Part shown: in pieces, positions 34,013 to 42,959 of the stretch
How the letters are laid out: each line of letters starts with the position of its first letter
Position numbering within the stretch: the first letter of the stretch is position 1
Assembly (NCBI GenBank): GCA_024710355.1
Contig: JANJUX010000040.1
Span: 62,001 to 126,000, forward strand
Source of the DNA: Candidatus Rifleibacteriota bacterium
GTDB taxonomy: Bacteria > Muiribacteriota > Ozemobacteria > Ozemobacterales > Ozemobacteraceae
Length of the DNA: 64,000 nucleotides
Direction: 5' to 3'
Position numbers and translations under genes: made by a program
The notes under the pieces: model-generated
Told to the model about the DNA's origin: nothing
Databases searched by the model: none
Seen by the model: the letters and a program-made list of their open reading frames with translations, nothing else

Positions 34013-35734
34013 ATGGCAAAACTGCCCGGCAGCATATATGACCGGCTTTTAATTATATGCATCTCACTGTTTCTGACCATCGTTATCTGGGGAGCATACA
34101 TTTTTCGCGTCGAAAAAATGCTGCAGGACGAGAAACAAAGAATGGCAGACGAGGCTAAGACCTCTCTCGATGCTTCTGTGCAGCATACCTTGATGTTGTT
34201 GAACCAGATCGGCGTTTTTCTGCGCAGTGTAAGAGAATTTTACGGTCATTGCCGTTCGGTTGAACAAACAGAAAGGTTCATCGAGGCCATGCAGCTCGAC
34301 CGGTCGCTTACCCCCAACTTTTTTCTGGTTGACGTCGACGGCAACTTTCTGATTCCACGCAATGGGGCCGGCCAGGGGCCGAATGTCGCCGACCGCAGTT
34401 ATTTCAGATATCATCAGCAGAATCCTGGCGACAGCCTTTTTATTTCGGCAGTAGAGATTGGGCGAATTACCGGAAAATTTCACTTTCGAGTTGCTTTGCG
34501 AATCGACAAACCAGACGGGGCCTTCGATGGAGTCGCTCTCGTGACAGTCAGCCCGGAACTTTTTACCCGCTATTTCAAAGAATTGCAGCTGGGGCCTCAG
34601 TTTGTCGCGTCTTTAATCGGAATACACGACAGAAAAATGCGTGCCAGAATTCCGGAACCCGCAAATGACATGTGGGCCACAAGTCTGCAGAACCCCGAGT
34701 GGGAGAAGATAATTTTCGATGCTTCGGCAAGCTTTCAGACCAGAAGCCCGGTTGATCAGATTTATCGAAACTTTGTTTCCAAAAGGGTTGGTGACTTTCC
34801 TCTCGGAATGCTCGTCGGCTTTTCCGACGCGGATGTCATGAACCGGGTTGAAGAGGCAAAAAAATTATTGCAGCTGATTGCAATCATGCTGACCATTTTC
34901 CTTGCTGTCGTTGTAGTCGCGATGCTGGAAAAGGTTAAAGCCAACCAGCTGCTGCTGCAGCGAAACCAGCTGATGCTTGCAGATCTGGCTGCAGCCGCGA
35001 AAATTCAGAGTGCTTTGCTGCCCCGTACCGATTTTCTGAGTCACCGGGTTGATATGCATCTGCGCTTTTTACCCTGTAATCAGGTTGGCGGTGACATGGT
35101 CAACGTAATTCCATTTTCTGAGACCGAAATAGGAGTGTATTGTCTGGATGTGTCTGGTCATGGGATTCCGGCGGCTCTTACCGGAGTGGCGCTATCGCAT
35201 ATGCTGCGCAGCGACGGAAAAATTGTCAGCCAGATGCGGGATGGCAGCATTGTTCCCAATTCACCGGGCGAAATTATTGCCGGTCTGGAACGTGAGTTCC
35301 CCTTTGAGGAGCTGGGTCAGTATTTAACCATGGTTTTTTTGCTGATGGACCGTGCGAAAAACCAGCTGAAAATAGCTGCTGCCGGTCATCCTGCACCATT
35401 ACTGGTAATGCCGGACGGTCAGGTCGAAGAAATAAAAGTCGGTGGTTTACCGGTTGGCTTTGGTGATGGTGAGGTGCGTGAGGAAATTGTGATTGAGATT
35501 CCGGCCGGTGCGGCTTTGATTATCTATTCAGATGGTATTACCGAGCAGGCGGACTCGAAGGGCAGGCGATTTGGTACCGACAGGCTGAAAAAATCTCTGG
35601 CTGCGCATGCGCGCGATGGAGTTGTGGAAATGGTAGACGCTATCTGGAACGAGCTTACGGCTTTTCGGGGCAAAGCATTGCGGGATGACGACATGAGCCT
35701 GCTGGGTGTAAGTTTTCCGATTGAAAAAAAGTAA
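34013..35734 (+). CDS. Membrane sensor PP2C/SpoIIE-type serine phosphatase (RsbU/RsbP-like)
   Basis: 573 residues from the ATG at 34013, preceded by GGAGAG; an upstream in-frame start lacks a ribosome site. A first membrane helix (about 13-33) and a second (about 283-303) enclose a periplasmic sensor of the Cache type, with FFLVDVDGNFLIPRN and DRSYFRYHQQNPGDSLFIS resembling dCache motifs. The cytoplasmic SpoIIE domain (about 330-573) has the metal-binding aspartates of PP2C in GGDMVNVIPFSE, CLDVSGHGIPAALTG, YSDGITEQAD and DDDMSLLG. Such proteins dephosphorylate anti-anti-sigma factors in partner-switching cascades. It is placed inside the lysine cluster on the opposite strand; a regulatory role there is inference. 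Confidence 0.88.
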   Translation: MAKLPGSIYDRLLIICISLFLTIVIWGAYIFRVEKMLQDEKQRMADEAKTSLDASVQHTLMLLNQIGVFLRSVREFYGHCRSVEQTERFIEAMQLDRSLTPNFFLVDVDGNFLIPRNGAGQGPNVADRSYFRYHQQNPGDSLFISAVEIGRITGKFHFRVALRIDKPDGAFDGVALVTVSPELFTRYFKELQLGPQFVASLIGIHDRKMRARIPEPANDMWATSLQNPEWEKIIFDASASFQTRSPVDQIYRNFVSKRVGDFPLGMLVGFSDADVMNRVEEAKKLLQLIAIMLTIFLAVVVVAMLEKVKANQLLLQRNQLMLADLAAAAKIQSALLPRTDFLSHRVDMHLRFLPCNQVGGDMVNVIPFSETEIGVYCLDVSGHGIPAALTGVALSHMLRSDGKIVSQMRDGSIVPNSPGEIIAGLEREFPFEELGQYLTMVFLLMDRAKNQLKIAAAGHPAPLLVMPDGQVEEIKVGGLPVGFGDGEVREEIVIEIPAGAALIIYSDGITEQADSKGRRFGTDRLKKSLAAHARDGVVEMVDAIWNELTAFRGKALRDDDMSLLGVSFPIEKK

Positions 35735-35769
35735 AAACCGAGAGTTGATCGGCGCTTTCGAGAAAACCG

Positions 35770-37230
35770 TTACGACTGGTAATGGCGGCGTAATATAGCG
35801 AGAAATTCGGAGTCGAGACCAAGGATCGTGGCAATGTGCATCGCATCTTTTGGTACCTGATAGTCATCGTTGATTTTCAGCAGCCGGTAATCCATTTTTT
35901 CACACAGTTTTTGTAGAAGTGTCTCGCGGTCGGTATGTTCTTCAATAGTGTTTTTGTCTTTAAGGCCGATTACCTGATAATAAGCTGCCCCCTCGATTCT
36001 TATGCCATCGAAGTGTGTGGCAATAATTCCGTATGACCCGCTTTGCTGCAGAAACTCGCCGAGGGCCTGCACAAACCTGCTGCCCTCAGAGGGGTTCGTC
36101 GATCTGGCGAATTCGTCACAGACGGCAAGCCCGATTCCCTGACGGGTCAGGGCGGTCAGTTCGCTGAGTCTGATTATTTCAGCGCCGAAACTGCTCAGAC
36201 CCGATGCCTGGTTCTGGCCATCGCCGGCGATCAGGCAGATAAAGTCAAACAGCGGCATGCAGAAGCGGCGCGCAAAAACGAAAAAGCCAAGGGTCGCCAG
36301 CTCGGCATTCATGGCCAGGGTCAGCAGAGCTACAGATTTGCCGCCCATGTTGGCTCCGGTCAGTAGTGTCGTGCCCGGACTCAGCTCGATCGATACCGGC
36401 GTGAACTGTTTGCCACGACTGGCAAGAATTGCCTCTACTTCAGGGTTTATCATCTCTTCTGCCCGCAACGGCACTTTTTCGGCGGCGGCGAACACTTCCG
36501 GGCAGGTGCAGTTAAATTGGCAGGCCAGGCGGGTTTTGGCGAGCAGCAGTTCAAAACGTCCGGCAGCCAGACCGTTATGCCGCATTCTTGTGACCCATTC
36601 GAGCAGCTGTCTGCCGAGATTTTCTCTGACCAGGTGCTCTTCAGCCTTTTCTGACTGAACCAGGCGCGCCCGCTGATCGCGCAGTTCATCGCGCTTCTGC
36701 TGGTCAGTACACTGCAATATGCAATTTTCGAGCTGAATTTTTTCGGCTCTGATCTCTTTGAGCTTCTGCGAATAGGCCTCGTGTACGTGAAACGAAGTGA
36801 CTACTGTGCGGTCAGGATTGAGAATTTTGATAACCGGTTCGATGTCGCTGAACGAAACTGATGGCAGCTGCAGACCAGATCGCTCATACCAGTTTTTCAG
36901 GCTGGTGAGCAGCATCGCAAAACCTTTGATTTCGAGCAGCTCCGTTTCGTCGGGTACCTGTCCGGCTTCGAGATTGTCGAGCGAGCCGTTGATGTAACGC
37001 AGGCACTTAAAAATACTGCCGGCCTGATCAAAAAAACTTTTATCGTTCCGGGCAGCAGTAACCATGATTTCAAGTTCAGCAAGGCTCTGGCGCAACTGTT
37101 CCAGCTGATCAGATTTTGCCGGTCGCAGGTTTTTAAGAGCTTCGCGGCCGTAGAGCGATTCTATCTGCAGCTCAGAAAGCAGCCAGGCAACCCCGGGGGT
37201 GCTGGCGCGGTATTTTTTCTGTCTATGCAT
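35770..37230 (-). CDS. kamC: KamC, MutS-related ATPase of lysine 5,6-aminomutase reactivation
   Basis: 486 residues from the ATG at 37230, which overlaps the kamB stop by 8 bp; a longer frame would run far into kamB. It contains only the MutS clamp-like and ATPase parts: Walker A TGANMGGKS at about 291-299 (MutS proteins have TGPNMGGKS), and VCDEFARSTNPSEGSR as Walker B and following loop. The DNA mismatch-recognition domain is missing, so it is not a repair MutS. MutS-like ATPases of this type accompany kamB next to kamDE in lysine fermenters and are assigned to reactivation of the B12 aminomutase. Confidence 0.85.
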   Translation of the reverse strand: MHRQKKYRASTPGVAWLLSELQIESLYGREALKNLRPAKSDQLEQLRQSLAELEIMVTAARNDKSFFDQAGSIFKCLRYINGSLDNLEAGQVPDETELLEIKGFAMLLTSLKNWYERSGLQLPSVSFSDIEPVIKILNPDRTVVTSFHVHEAYSQKLKEIRAEKIQLENCILQCTDQQKRDELRDQRARLVQSEKAEEHLVRENLGRQLLEWVTRMRHNGLAAGRFELLLAKTRLACQFNCTCPEVFAAAEKVPLRAEEMINPEVEAILASRGKQFTPVSIELSPGTTLLTGANMGGKSVALLTLAMNAELATLGFFVFARRFCMPLFDFICLIAGDGQNQASGLSSFGAEIIRLSELTALTRQGIGLAVCDEFARSTNPSEGSRFVQALGEFLQQSGSYGIIATHFDGIRIEGAAYYQVIGLKDKNTIEEHTDRETLLQKLCEKMDYRLLKINDDYQVPKDAMHIATILGLDSEFLAILRRHYQS

Positions 37231-38275
37231 GCTGGGGCGCCTTTCTGCCGAATGTTTGATTCTGTGCAGCACACACATCGAAAATCGGCAGGTTGATTTT
37301 TTCAGACAGGTTCCGGCAGAGCTCTGCACCGTCAAGCTTCAGGCCTGATGGTGCGGTCGGATTGACCGTCACCGCTATCAGATTGACCTGGCGTCTGACC
37401 GCCAGTCTGGCACCACGGTCGATCAGGTCACATTTCTGGCGGCTGTTGATGAGATATCTGGTGCCGTCTTCGGCGACAAGCTGCAGCCATTCGAGCCGTC
37501 GGCACTTATCGAGCAGTCGCTGCAGCATTGGCCTGGTTACGGCGCCGTTGAACAAAGCCGTGGTTGGTTGCCCGCTGCGGCCGGCGATCTGGTCGGCACA
37601 TTCGTCGCTGAGCGCGCTGACCCTGCCGCAGATGTTACCGTCCTGGTCGAGAAGAATACAATTGTTGGCATCTTCACTTTTGCACGTAAAAGCTGCATCT
37701 GACTTGAATTCTGGCAGAGTGAGAAGTCCGGTGTAATGGCGGGTCTGCTCGACAATATCATCGGAGTTTGGCGAAAATGCTGCCCCGGTTGCCAGTATGC
37801 AGGCCTCTGAACTGGCGATTGCCGCAGTAGACTTGCGGGCGGCGGCGCCGTCGACGAGAACCTGTGTGGCGCCAAGTTCGTGCAGCATACTGATCAATGC
37901 CGACATCTGCGCCGTGGTAGAGGGTCCGGCGATCTGGGCAAAACCATCGCTGCGGGCTCTGGTGATAACGACCTCGCCCATCGGTGTGTGAAAGCCGGTA
38001 AAACGCAGAAGCTCACGGGTAAAATCACATTGCCCGAGAAGACTGCTGGCTGTGGCAACCATTGTGCCACAGCCAACATATATCGACGGTTTGTCAGTTC
38101 CGGTCACCTGATCGGTATCTTCACCATCGTAGCCGATCGAGGTGATCGCCTGAACCACGGGCGGTCTGCTGCTGAGAAGATGGTTGAGCACCGTTGTTTT
38201 GCCGGCATTTTTTTCCATGCCGATGATGGCAACGCAGCTGTAACCTTCGATCAGTTCAGCAAGTGACCTGCCCAT
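37223..38275 (-). CDS. kamB: KamB, P-loop subunit of lysine 5,6-aminomutase reactivase
   Basis: 350 residues. A P-loop GMEKNAGKTT lies at 19-28 (Lys26), giving an NTP-binding fold. Further conserved-looking parts are YVGCGTMVATASSLL (about 67-81) and LVDGAAARKSTAAIAS (about 140-155). Length, P-loop form and place between kamA and kamC match KamB of lysine-fermenting bacteria, thought to act with KamC in restoring active cobalamin on KamDE. Biochemical proof is limited. kamA ends 3 bp upstream and kamC overlaps its end. Confidence 0.85.
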   Translation of the reverse strand: MGRSLAELIEGYSCVAIIGMEKNAGKTTVLNHLLSSRPPVVQAITSIGYDGEDTDQVTGTDKPSIYVGCGTMVATASSLLGQCDFTRELLRFTGFHTPMGEVVITRARSDGFAQIAGPSTTAQMSALISMLHELGATQVLVDGAAARKSTAAIASSEACILATGAAFSPNSDDIVEQTRHYTGLLTLPEFKSDAAFTCKSEDANNCILLDQDGNICGRVSALSDECADQIAGRSGQPTTALFNGAVTRPMLQRLLDKCRRLEWLQLVAEDGTRYLINSRQKCDLIDRGARLAVRRQVNLIAVTVNPTAPSGLKLDGAELCRNLSEKINLPIFDVCAAQNQTFGRKAPQHA

Positions 38276-38278
38276 TGT

Positions 38279-39550
38279 TCATGATCTTTTTTTGCGTTTT
38301 TTGCGCTTCAAACCTTCGGGTTCGAGCGAAATTTTGCCCTGATGCAGGCCGGCAACGCCTTCGATTTCGACGTCGCCCTTCTGGCAGGCATCACATTTGC
38401 AGCTCGGTTTGTAACCCTCGGGTTCGTTATAGCAGGTGATGACACCTTCATAATTGCGCAGAATCGTCTTCTCGTAGCCGCTCGAAATCAGGTAATTCGG
38501 CATTACCGGAATCTTGCCGCCACCACCCGGTGCGTCAACCACGTAAGTCGGCACGCAGAAACCGCTGGTATGGCCGCGCAGGCCTTCGATTATCTCGATG
38601 CCCTTGGCTACCGGGGTTCTGAAGTGTGACAGCCCGTAAGAAAGGTCGCACTGATAGATGTAATAAGGTCTTACTCTGACTTTGACCAGCTCATGCACCA
38701 GCTTGCGCATTACATGAACGCAGTCGTTGACACCGGCCAGCAGAACCGACTGGTTCCCGATCGGAATTCCGGCATAACTCAGCAGTTCGCAGGCTTTGGC
38801 GGCGTCGGTGGTGATTTCTTTCGGATGGTTGTAGTGGGTGTTGACCCAGATCGGGTGATACTTCTTGAGCATATCGCAGAGCTCGGGCGTAATGCGCTGA
38901 GGCAGAACGACCGGGGTGCGGGTGCCGATTCTGATGATTTCGACGTGCGGAATGGCGCGCAGTTTCTGCAGAATGCCTTCGAGTTTATTGTCTGCCAGCA
39001 GCAGCGGGTCGCCGCCCGAGACGACGACGTCGCGAATCTGCGGATTGGCTGCAATATACTCAATGGCCTTGTCGATGTGGCTGCTGGGCATTGCCGTGTC
39101 TTTCTGACCGGCAAAGCGTCTGCGGGTGCAGTGGCGGCAATACATCGAGCACTGGTCGGTGACCAGAAGCAGGGCGCGGTCAGGGTAGCGGTGGGTCAGT
39201 CCGTGAACTGGCGAATCGCCGTCTTCGTGCAGCGGGTCTTCGAGATCGGCCGGCGAACGATAAAGTTCGAGGTCGGTCGGAATAGCCTGCTTGCGCACCG
39301 GATCATTGGGGTTGTCCGGATCGATGAGGGTCAGATAATACGGCGTAATCGCCATGCGCAGGGTTGTCAGACAGTCTTTGACGCCGTCGACTTCCATTTC
39401 GGTCAGCTTAACGTATTTTCTGAGATCGTCGATGGTTTCGATACGGTTGCGGACATGCCATTTCCAGTCGTTCCAGTCGGTGTCGCTGACGTTCGGAAAC
39501 AGCTTTGCCCGTCGCTGAATGTGCTCATCACGAGTGTAACTGCTGTTCAA
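38279..39550 (-). CDS. kamA: Lysine 2,3-aminomutase (radical SAM, PLP)
   Basis: 423 residues; converts L-lysine to L-beta-lysine, the first step of the pathway. The radical SAM motif CxxxCxxC is Cys134, 138 and 141 (DQCSMYCRHCTRRRF). The PLP lysine is Lys346 in PGGGGKIPVMPN. Zinc-site cysteines of the clostridial enzyme are matched by Cys277 (GVNDC) and Cys384, 386, 389 (SCKCDAC). A very basic KRKKRKKRS tail ends the protein. The length with the C-terminal zinc segment supports lysine 2,3-aminomutase rather than EpmB. It lies 41 bp after kdd and 3 bp before kamB. Confidence 0.96.
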   Translation of the reverse strand: MNSSYTRDEHIQRRAKLFPNVSDTDWNDWKWHVRNRIETIDDLRKYVKLTEMEVDGVKDCLTTLRMAITPYYLTLIDPDNPNDPVRKQAIPTDLELYRSPADLEDPLHEDGDSPVHGLTHRYPDRALLLVTDQCSMYCRHCTRRRFAGQKDTAMPSSHIDKAIEYIAANPQIRDVVVSGGDPLLLADNKLEGILQKLRAIPHVEIIRIGTRTPVVLPQRITPELCDMLKKYHPIWVNTHYNHPKEITTDAAKACELLSYAGIPIGNQSVLLAGVNDCVHVMRKLVHELVKVRVRPYYIYQCDLSYGLSHFRTPVAKGIEIIEGLRGHTSGFCVPTYVVDAPGGGGKIPVMPNYLISSGYEKTILRNYEGVITCYNEPEGYKPSCKCDACQKGDVEIEGVAGLHQGKISLEPEGLKRKKRKKRS

Positions 39551-39591
39551 TTACTGATTCCTTTCCCTGTTGGGGCACTTTGTGAGGTGTC

Positions 39592-40635
39592 TCAGCAGTA
39601 CATTTCTTCGAAAAGTTTGCGGAGTGCCGGGCTTTCGCGCAGAACCTGCAGCGAAATGGCGGCGTGGTCTTTGCAGTAGCCATTACCGATGATCATGTTA
39701 ACGTCTTTGCCAACGCCTTCGGCGCCAAGAGCAGCCTGAGTGAAGCTGGTGGCCATGCTGAAGAAATAAACGGTGCCGCCTTCTCTGCAGGAGAGAATGC
39801 TTGCCATTTCGGTGTTGGGGATGTTAACGCAGTTGATTACCAGGTCAGCGAGCTTGCCATCGGTAAGAGCGCTGATTTTGTTGTAGATGCTGATTGCATC
39901 AGTGGCGTCAGCGGCGAAATATTCGTCGGCGAGACCGAGCTGGCGGGCGCGTTCGGTGCTCTTTTCTGAGCCGCCGATGCAGATTACCTTGCCGGTGATG
40001 CCGGCGCGTTTTTTCGCTTCATACAGGCAGAGAAGACCTGATTTTCCGCCGCCGCCGATTACAACGACGATGTCGCCGGGGCGAACGAGCTTGGCAGCCT
40101 GAGCAGGGGCACCGGCCACGTCGAGAACCGAGAGGGCGAGGGTTTCGGGCATATCATTCGGCAGAACGGCATAGATGCCGCTTTCAAACAGAATTGCCTG
40201 GCCCTTGATGTCGACCTGGTCGATGTCGGGTCTTACTTCGAGAATTTTTTCGATTTTGAGCGGGGTGAGAGAGAGAGAGACGAGAGTGGCGATCTTGTCG
40301 CCGACTTTCAGCGGGGTTTTCCCTTTGAGGGCCGGGCCGATTTCTTTAACGGTGCCGATCAGCATGCCGCCTGAACCGGTAACCGGGTTTTTGTGCTTGC
40401 CCTGCTTCTCGACGAGACCCATCATGATTTTCTTGATCTCTTCGATATCATGGTTGGCCTGTTTTTCGATCTGGGTGAAACTGGCTGAGTCGACATTGAG
40501 GGTTCTGACGTCGATCAGAATCTCGTTGTCATAAATCTCCATGGTGTTGTCGATTCTGAGTGCCGGCTGCGGCAGAACGCCTTTGGGCTCGATAACACGG
40601 TGGGTTCCATAGGGGCATCCTTTTTTCACAGTCAT
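39592..40635 (-). CDS. kdd: L-erythro-3,5-diaminohexanoate dehydrogenase
   Basis: 347 residues; oxidatively deaminates 3,5-diaminohexanoate with NAD(P) to 5-amino-3-oxohexanoate and ammonia. The N-terminus KKGCPYGTHRVIEPKGVLPQPA is characteristic of Kdd, and the Rossmann fingerprint is VVVIGGGGKSGLLCLYEAKK (about 165-184) in a zinc-free MDR-like fold. AAGGAG lies directly upstream of the ATG. It is the fifth gene from the start of the kat-to-kamC unit, 117 bp after atoA, the widest gap in that unit; an internal promoter is possible there but no clear boxes were found. Confidence 0.95.
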   Translation of the reverse strand: MTVKKGCPYGTHRVIEPKGVLPQPALRIDNTMEIYDNEILIDVRTLNVDSASFTQIEKQANHDIEEIKKIMMGLVEKQGKHKNPVTGSGGMLIGTVKEIGPALKGKTPLKVGDKIATLVSLSLTPLKIEKILEVRPDIDQVDIKGQAILFESGIYAVLPNDMPETLALSVLDVAGAPAQAAKLVRPGDIVVVIGGGGKSGLLCLYEAKKRAGITGKVICIGGSEKSTERARQLGLADEYFAADATDAISIYNKISALTDGKLADLVINCVNIPNTEMASILSCREGGTVYFFSMATSFTQAALGAEGVGKDVNMIIGNGYCKDHAAISLQVLRESPALRKLFEEMYC

Positions 40636-40752
40636 TTCTCCTTGCGTATGTTGATTTTATGAAGACTTTGCTATGTACAAAACAGAACCTTGCTCAGCTA
40701 TGATAGCAGCAAATATTCAACTTACCAACCGGGAATTTTTTAACCCCCGGGC

Positions 40753-41418
40753 TTAAACTTCCATCGTTTTCAGATTATCTGAAACTATGAAATCGGCTTC
40801 GGTGTTTGCGCGTATTTCGTCGATGGTCGTGTCTTTATTGATTTCGATCAGGGCGAGGCCGCCCGGTGTGACCCTGAAAACGCCAAGTTCGGTTACGATC
40901 ATGTTGACAACGTGGCGCGCCGTCAGGGGCAGACGGCATTTTTTGAGAATCTTCGGCTTGCCGCGTTCGGTGTGCAGTGTCGAGACGATGACGTTTTTCG
41001 CGCCGACGACGAGATCCATCGCGCCGCCCATTCCCGGAACCTTCTTGCCCGGGATGATCCAGCTGGCGAGACTGCCCTCCTGGTCGACTTCGAGAGCGCC
41101 GAGAACCGTGTATTCAACGTGCTTGCCGCGAATAAGGGCAAACGAAGTGGCACTGTCGAAATAGCAGCCGTGCGGCAGAATCGTGACCATGGCGCCGCCG
41201 GCATTTGTGACTTCAGGGTTTTCTTTACCCGGTTCGGGGGCTGGGCCCATGCCGATCATGCCGTTTTCAGACTGCAGAATGACATTAACGCCCTGCGGAA
41301 TATGATTGGCAACCATGGTCGGCAGGCCGATGCCCAGGTTAACCAGCTGATTGTTCTTGAATTCGCGGGCGATGCGCTTCGCGATAATGTTTTTGGCCAG
41401 TTCGATATCTTCGATCAT
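40753..41418 (-). CDS. atoA: Acetoacetate:butyrate CoA-transferase-type subunit B
   Basis: 221 residues. The catalytic glutamate motif SENG (Glu51) in [19 protein letters not shown] forms the glutamyl-CoA thioester intermediate of family I CoA-transferases. Its length and its pairing with the subunit A gene 18 bp upstream fit AtoA/ScoB. In lysine fermentation the enzyme moves CoA from butyryl-CoA (or another acyl-CoA) to acetoacetate produced by Kce. AAGGAG precedes the ATG. Confidence 0.93.
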   Translation of the reverse strand: MIEDIELAKNIIAKRIAREFKNNQLVNLGIGLPTMVANHIPQGVNVILQSENGMIGMGPAPEPGKENPEVTNAGGAMVTILPHGCYFDSATSFALIRGKHVEYTVLGALEVDQEGSLASWIIPGKKVPGMGGAMDLVVGAKNVIVSTLHTERGKPKILKKCRLPLTARHVVNMIVTELGVFRVTPGGLALIEINKDTTIDEIRANTEADFIVSDNLKTMEV

Positions 41419-41436
41419 CTTGTTGCTCCTTGCCCG

Positions 41437-42096
41437 TCAGCGTTTTTCGGATTTGAAAATATGGGTGACCAGCGGGCCCGGCGTCATTACCAGTTCGGGC
41501 ATCAGTGCACCTGGTTCAACCAGTTTTTCGGCTTCAACCACGACAACGCTGGCAGCCATGGCCATCAGCGGGTTAAAATTGCGGGTAGTTGCGTTGTAAA
41601 CCACGTTGCCGGCCTTATCGACACTGCTGCCATTGATAATGGCCAGGTCAGCGCGCAACGGCAGTTCGAGCAGATACTCGTGGCCGTCGACGGTGATTTT
41701 CTGCTTGCCCTCTTCAACGACGGTGCCAACACCAGTTGGGGTCAGCACGCCGCCGAGCCCGGCACCGGCGCATCTGATGCGTTCAGCCAGAGTGCCCTGC
41801 GGTACAAGTTCGACGTTGAGAGTGCCTTCGACCATCTGTTTGCCGGTCTCAGGGTTGGTGCCGATATGTGAAGTGATGACCTTTGCCGCCTGCTTGGCGG
41901 CAACCAGGCGGCCAACGCCGCGGTCGACGAACGAGGTGTCGTTGCAGATAAGAGTAAGGTTTTTGGCACCGCTGGCAAGAACTAGATCGATCAGCGTTTC
42001 GGGGGTGCCGCAACCAAGAAAACCGCCAACCATGATGACCATGCCGTCTTTGATCAGGCTGGTAAAGTCATTTTTGTTGATAATCTTGTCAAACAT
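41437..42096 (-). CDS. atoD: Acetoacetate:butyrate CoA-transferase-type subunit A
   Basis: 219 residues of the AtoD/ScoA family. The glycine-rich VGGFLGCGTPETLI segment (about 23-36) and NDTSFVDRGVGRLVAAKQ (about 53-70) are typical of alpha subunits, which bind CoA with the beta subunit. It lies between kce (27 bp upstream) and atoA (18 bp downstream), as in other lysine fermentation clusters. Confidence 0.93.
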   Translation of the reverse strand: MFDKIINKNDFTSLIKDGMVIMVGGFLGCGTPETLIDLVLASGAKNLTLICNDTSFVDRGVGRLVAAKQAAKVITSHIGTNPETGKQMVEGTLNVELVPQGTLAERIRCAGAGLGGVLTPTGVGTVVEEGKQKITVDGHEYLLELPLRADLAIINGSSVDKAGNVVYNATTRNFNPLMAMAASVVVVEAEKLVEPGALMPELVMTPGPLVTHIFKSEKR

Positions 42097-42123
42097 CAGT
42101 TGAGCCTTTCCTTATTATTTTAC

Positions 42124-42948
42124 TCAGCGGGGCTTGAGACCGAGAATGGCGCGGGCTTCGTCGGGGGTGGCGATTTCACGGCCGAGTTCTTTGGCGATGC
42201 GCACCGCTTTGGCGACCAGTTCGCCGTTAGAAGTGGCGAGAACACCTTTCGACAGGTAGGTGTTGTCTTCAAAACCAACCCTGACGTGGCCGCCAAGCAG
42301 AATGGCGGTAGTGGCCATCTGGAACTGCGATCTGCCGATACCGGAAACGGTAAAGGTACTGCCGGCCGGAATACTGCCCTGCATGTAAACCACGTCGCGA
42401 ACACTGGCGCTGATACCGCCGGTAACGCCCATAACGAAGTTAAAATGCATCGGCGACGCGATAAAGCCTTTTTTCTGTAGTCTGATCGCCGTGTCGATCA
42501 TGCCCTTGTCGAATACTTCGACTTCGGGTTTGACGCCGAGTTCGAGCATTTTTTTGCCGAAGGCGATGATCGTGTTTTCGGAATTGACGAAGATATCGTC
42601 GTTGCCGAAATTCACGGTGCCGCAGTCGAGAGTCGCCATTTCAGGCTTCAGATCGACCGGCTGCAGGCGTTCTTCGTTCGACATGCCGACGGCGCCGCCG
42701 GTCGAAGGCTGAATGATGGCCTTCGGGCAGCGTTCCTGAATGGCATTGATCGCGGCACGAAAGCGCTCACGACTCTGGGTCGGAGTGCCGTTGTCTTCGC
42801 GCACATGCAGATGAATGATCGATGCGCCAGCGTTAACTGCCGATTCGGCTTCACGCACCAGTTCGGCGATTGTATAAGGTACCGCCGGGTTATTTTCTTT
42901 GGTTACTTCAGCGCCGCAGATGGCGGCAGTAATGATGAGTTTTTCCAT
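42124..42948 (-). CDS. kce: 3-keto-5-aminohexanoate cleavage enzyme (BKACE/DUF849)
   Basis: 274 residues. Kce condenses and cleaves 5-amino-3-oxohexanoate with acetyl-CoA to 3-aminobutyryl-CoA and acetoacetate. The zinc ligands are visible in SIIHLHVREDNG (about 43-54, HLH), and other family segments are IIQPSTGGAVGMSNEERLQP (about 79-98) and MATLDCGTVNFGND (about 104-117). The length is normal. DUF849 proteins vary in substrate, but this genomic context fixes Kce. Confidence 0.95.
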   Translation of the reverse strand: MEKLIITAAICGAEVTKENNPAVPYTIAELVREAESAVNAGASIIHLHVREDNGTPTQSRERFRAAINAIQERCPKAIIQPSTGGAVGMSNEERLQPVDLKPEMATLDCGTVNFGNDDIFVNSENTIIAFGKKMLELGVKPEVEVFDKGMIDTAIRLQKKGFIASPMHFNFVMGVTGGISASVRDVVYMQGSIPAGSTFTVSGIGRSQFQMATTAILLGGHVRVGFEDNTYLSKGVLATSNGELVAKAVRIAKELGREIATPDEARAILGLKPR

Positions 42949-42959
42949 GTTTCCCTGCC

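Noticed and set aside
35770..37230. DNA mismatch-repair MutS/MutS2
   Set aside because: It lacks the mismatch-binding and Smr domains, and lies between kam genes; KamC is the better call.
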